Below are positions 5,954-7,822 of a DNA stretch of 7,822 nucleotides, in pieces; the stretch's first letter is position 1, and each line of letters begins with the position of its first letter. The DNA lies in assembly GCA_030599175.1 (NCBI GenBank), contig JAUVON010000116.1, positions 1 through 7,822 of the forward strand, given 5' to 3'. Under the pieces are notes generated by a model, which saw nothing but the letters and a program-made list of their open reading frames with translations, had not been told where the DNA came from and searched no databases. The position numbers were made by a program, and so were the translations under genes. The DNA is from Desulfobulbaceae bacterium (GTDB taxonomy: Bacteria > Desulfobacterota > Desulfobulbia > Desulfobulbales > Desulfocapsaceae).

Positions 5954-6754
5954 ATGAAACCCTGCTCATCAATATATTCGATCCGTCATAAAGATACATA
6001 TGGACGGATAGTGAGAACAATAGAGAGGGGATGTGACCAGACAGACGGATCTTCAGCAGTATTTTTCCGGGCCGACGATATAGGCATACCCTCCCGCCAT
6101 TTTCAGCTCCTTATTGACTGTTTTATAAAACATCGGATGCCTCTTTGTTTAGCTGCAGTCCCCTCATGGATCACAGACAAACGTTTTAGTGAACTGAAGC
6201 AGTTGACTGGCACCGACAGTACACAGTGGTGCTGGCATCAGCATGGCAGAACCCATCGCAATTTCGAAAGAGACGGCAAAAAACAGGAATTTGGTCCATC
6301 TCGCACTCGAGAAGAGATTAAGAACAGCCTCCGCAATGGCAAAAGACGGCTGGAAAGTATCATGGCTGAAGAGTTTCAACTCTACTTTACCCCGCCATGG
6401 AACAGGTGCAGTGCTGTAACCATAGAATCTCTTGTGGAGCTTAACTTCTCGGGCCTTTCAAGGAGCCGTGGAGCAAAGCCGGAAACAGTGGAAGAACTCC
6501 CTGACTTCCAGGTAGGTGTAGACCTGCACACCCGCAAAGAAATCTCCCCCCATGTCGGATTTGAAAACCTGCTCAGCGAGCTTGAAAAGACTATTATATC
6601 GGGACAATGCGGTATAATGATCCATCATCAAAGAATGAATAACCGAGCCTTTGATTTTCTCGATCTGCTCCTTGCCGCTATAAAAGCCAGTCCACGACTC
6701 ACTCCCGTTCTTTTCAACAACCTGCTCGCCATTTCACCAACAACAGATAAATAG
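5954..6754 (+). CDS. NodB-like (CE4-type) polysaccharide deacetylase family protein
   Basis: The product is a 266-residue enzyme predicted to remove N- or O-acetyl groups from a sugar using a divalent metal. The NodB signatures are recognisable: RADDIG (39-44) holds the catalytic/metal Asp pair, HQHGRTH (95-101) supplies the H-x3-H metal ligands (His97, His101), FTPPWNR (145-151) matches motif 3 (RPPxG region), and MIHHQ (222-226) matches the late catalytic-His motif. There is no signal peptide (MKPCSSIYSIRHKDTYG), unlike exported peptidoglycan or PgaB-type deacetylases, so it probably works on a cytoplasmic intermediate. The start is 8 bases after the previous stop with only a poor ribosome site, consistent with translational coupling. 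It is the last gene of the glycosyltransferase run; a natural inference is deacetylation of an acetamido sugar added by one of the upstream enzymes. The exact substrate is unknown. Confidence 0.87.
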   Translation: MKPCSSIYSIRHKDTYGRIVRTIERGCDQTDGSSAVFFRADDIGIPSRHFQLLIDCFIKHRMPLCLAAVPSWITDKRFSELKQLTGTDSTQWCWHQHGRTHRNFERDGKKQEFGPSRTREEIKNSLRNGKRRLESIMAEEFQLYFTPPWNRCSAVTIESLVELNFSGLSRSRGAKPETVEELPDFQVGVDLHTRKEISPHVGFENLLSELEKTIISGQCGIMIHHQRMNNRAFDFLDLLLAAIKASPRLTPVLFNNLLAISPTTDK

Positions 6755-6759
6755 TTACG

Positions 6760-6788
6760 TTGACAATATAACTTCAAAAAACTAGAGT
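6760..6788 (+). promoter_or_regulatory. Sigma-70-like promoter of the ABC transporter genes
   Basis: A consensus -35 TTGACA (6760-6765) and TAGAGT (6783-6788, four of six matches) are separated by the optimal 17 bases. They begin 5 bases after the deacetylase stop. Predicted start is near 6795, giving a leader of about 68 bases. This indicates that the transporter can be transcribed independently of the glycosyltransferase operon. Confidence 0.5.
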
Positions 6789-6810
6789 GACAGAAATAGG
6801 AAAGATTCAC

Positions 6811-6836
6811 AACAAACAGATCAGTTGTTTGTTTTT
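6811..6836 (+). terminator. AT-rich hairpin with short T-run in the transporter leader
   Basis: AACAAACA (6811-6818) pairs perfectly with TGTTTGTT (6826-6833) around GATCAGT, and the T-run continues to 6836. The shape is that of a weak intrinsic terminator, but only two of eight stem pairs are G-C, so it would be leaky. It could end transcripts of the deacetylase operon or act as an attenuator in the leader of the promoter at 6760. Confidence 0.35.
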
Positions 6837-6862
6837 CACAACCATCGGTAAACAGGAACGAT

Positions 6863-7513
6863 ATGAGCCGCCTTGTAGCATTACCCTGGCGAAAATCCAT
6901 CCAGATGGCCTACCAGTCCATTCGTGTCCGGTTTTTCCGTTCCATGGTTACCACTATGAGCCTCGTCCTTGCCGTTTCCTTCCTCACCTTTACCCAGGTT
7001 GGAAATGATATTGCACAGGGGTTGCTGGCCAGCGGCAGTTCGGAGCATCTTCAGGCCCTGACAAAAGCAGGCTTCGATATCTCTCCGGGGGATGCAACTA
7101 TCAGTAGCTCCGCTAAACAACGATGGATAGTTTTCCTCTCTCTTCTTGTCTGTATCGTCGGCATTATCAATGCACAACTTATGTCGGTGACAGAGCGATT
7201 CAGAGAAATCGGAACGTTGAAATGTCTGGGGGCGCTAGACCGTTTCATCGTGCGCATTTTTATGCTTGAGGCGACAATACAGGGCTTGGTCGGGGCTCTG
7301 GCAGGAGCACTGCTTGGAGGAATCGCCGCAGTATTGACGGCACTGATCAGGTTCGGTTTTTCTCTTCTTCCCTATATTCCCTGGCTGCAAATCAGTACGA
7401 CCATGTTTTTCACCCTCTGCATCGGAACCTTTTTAAGCCTGCTTGGCGTTTTTTACCCGGCAATAGTAGCCGCTCGAATGCGACCGGTTGACGCCATGAG
7501 GGTTGAACAATAA
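6863..7513 (+). CDS. Compact FtsX/MacB-like ABC transporter permease
   Basis: The product is a 216-residue inner-membrane permease. The ATG has AGGA at 6854-6857, well spaced. Predicted layout: cytoplasmic N-terminus with amphipathic start, TM1 about 28-46, extracytoplasmic segment 47-87, TM2 about 88-108, cytoplasmic coupling region SVTERFREIGTLKCLGA (108-124), TM3 about 135-163, TM4 about 178-203, and tail RPVDAMRVEQ. The coupling region and the PVDAMRVE tail are hallmarks of FtsX-like permeases of the MacB/LolCE type. Usual members carry a periplasmic domain of roughly 200 residues between TM1 and TM2; here only about 40 residues remain. It may be a natural minimal form, or a deletion derivative that kept its frame. 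It pairs with the ATPase 21 bases downstream. The substrate is unknown; lipids, peptides or the product of the upstream enzymes are possible. Confidence 0.87.
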   Translation: MSRLVALPWRKSIQMAYQSIRVRFFRSMVTTMSLVLAVSFLTFTQVGNDIAQGLLASGSSEHLQALTKAGFDISPGDATISSSAKQRWIVFLSLLVCIVGIINAQLMSVTERFREIGTLKCLGALDRFIVRIFMLEATIQGLVGALAGALLGGIAAVLTALIRFGFSLLPYIPWLQISTTMFFTLCIGTFLSLLGVFYPAIVAARMRPVDAMRVEQ

Positions 7514-7534
7514 ACACAACAACACAAATCTACT

Positions 7535-7822
7535 ATGGCTGAAAGTAAACAAATTGTCCGTGTACGCGGGGTCACCAAAAATTTCGACCTGGGAAAAATT
7601 GTAATCGAAGTTCTCAAGGGAATCGACCTTGAGATCGAAACAGGAAAGTACGTCTCCATCATGGGGCCCTCCGGGTCGGGGAAATCAACACTGTTTAACA
7701 TGATTGGCGGCCTCGACAAACCGACAGCGGGTAAAGTTTTTATTGATGAGGTGGATATCGCTCAGCTTGATGCGTACGAACTTGCCTGGCTCCGCTGCCG
7801 TAAGATCGGTTATATTTTTCAA
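7535..7822 (+). CDS. ABC transporter ATP-binding protein (MacB/LolD-like), partial
   Basis: The first 96 codons are visible and the frame is open to the right edge. The Walker A motif is GPSGSGKST (44-52), and the last visible residues, GYIFQ, bring in the Q-loop glutamine (Gln96). The intervening GGLDKPTAGKVFIDEVDI (58-75) and LAWLRCRKIGYIF (83-95) are typical of the MacB/LolD/FtsE group that powers FtsX-like permeases. It would be a cytoplasmic ATPase that couples to the permease encoded immediately upstream. The start ATG 7535 has no obvious Shine-Dalgarno (the preceding bases are A/C-rich), so translation may depend on the permease gene. Walker B, signature motif and C-terminus lie outside the window. 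Confidence 0.93.
   Translation, partial: MAESKQIVRVRGVTKNFDLGKIVIEVLKGIDLEIETGKYVSIMGPSGSGKSTLFNMIGGLDKPTAGKVFIDEVDIAQLDAYELAWLRCRKIGYIFQ

Noticed and set aside
1533..6754. Direct assignment as a mycothiol-type biosynthetic operon
   Set aside because: No cysteine ligase (MshC-like) or acetyltransferase is present, the deacetylase is NodB-like rather than PIG-L/MshB-like, and the two COG4671-type enzymes do not fit; kept only as an analogy.
6787..7008. 73-residue plus-strand reading frame overlapping the permease start
   Set aside because: It has no family resemblance and no ribosome site, and it overlaps the well-supported permease gene in another frame.

Overview
The window looks like a chromosomal stretch of a Gram-negative, Desulfobacterota-like bacterium. 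This is inference. It rests on the moderate GC content, an outer-membrane barrel whose C-terminal half resembles a type I associate with that phylum, and an exported TolB/FlgO-like protein of a kind also frequent there. No rRNA, tRNA, transposase, integrase or CRISPR array is visible.

Layout. (1) Positions 1-429, minus strand: the N-terminal 143 codons of an exported protein that runs off the left edge. (2) Positions 430-714: a divergent intergenic region with a sigma-70-like promoter for the next gene and several small dyads. (3) Positions 715-1272, plus strand: a short secreted outer-membrane beta-barrel protein. (4) Positions 1273-1532: a gene-free spacer holding a perfect 20-bp inverted repeat, an extended -10 promoter, and an intrinsic-terminator-shaped hairpin that starts almost at the predicted transcription start. 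(5) Positions 1533-6754: five co-oriented, tightly spaced genes: a MurG-like (COG4671-type) glycosyltransferase, a GT4 glycosyltransferase, a histidine phosphatase, a second and diverged COG4671-type glycosyltransferase, and a NodB-like (CE4-type) deacetylase. A long inverted repeat built of 9-bp units (4044-4121) separates the GT4 and phosphatase genes. (6) Positions 6760-7822: a separate promoter and leader, then a compact FtsX/MacB-like ABC permease and the start of its ATPase, which runs off the right edge.

How the genes may work together. The five central enzymes carry recognisable catalytic motifs and no signal peptides or membrane segments. They therefore look like a cytoplasmic pathway that glycosylates an acceptor, removes a phosphate and removes an acetyl group. 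No polymerase, flippase, Wzz or Wza-type gene is in view, so a small glycoside or glycolipid is as plausible as a long polysaccharide. The ABC transporter downstream could export or extract a product, but it has its own promoter and the link is only positional.

The most interesting candidate for an undescribed system is this five-enzyme cassette, with two diverged sister glycosyltransferases bracketing a GT4 enzyme and a phosphatase. The second most interesting signal is the promoter-terminator overlap just upstream of it.
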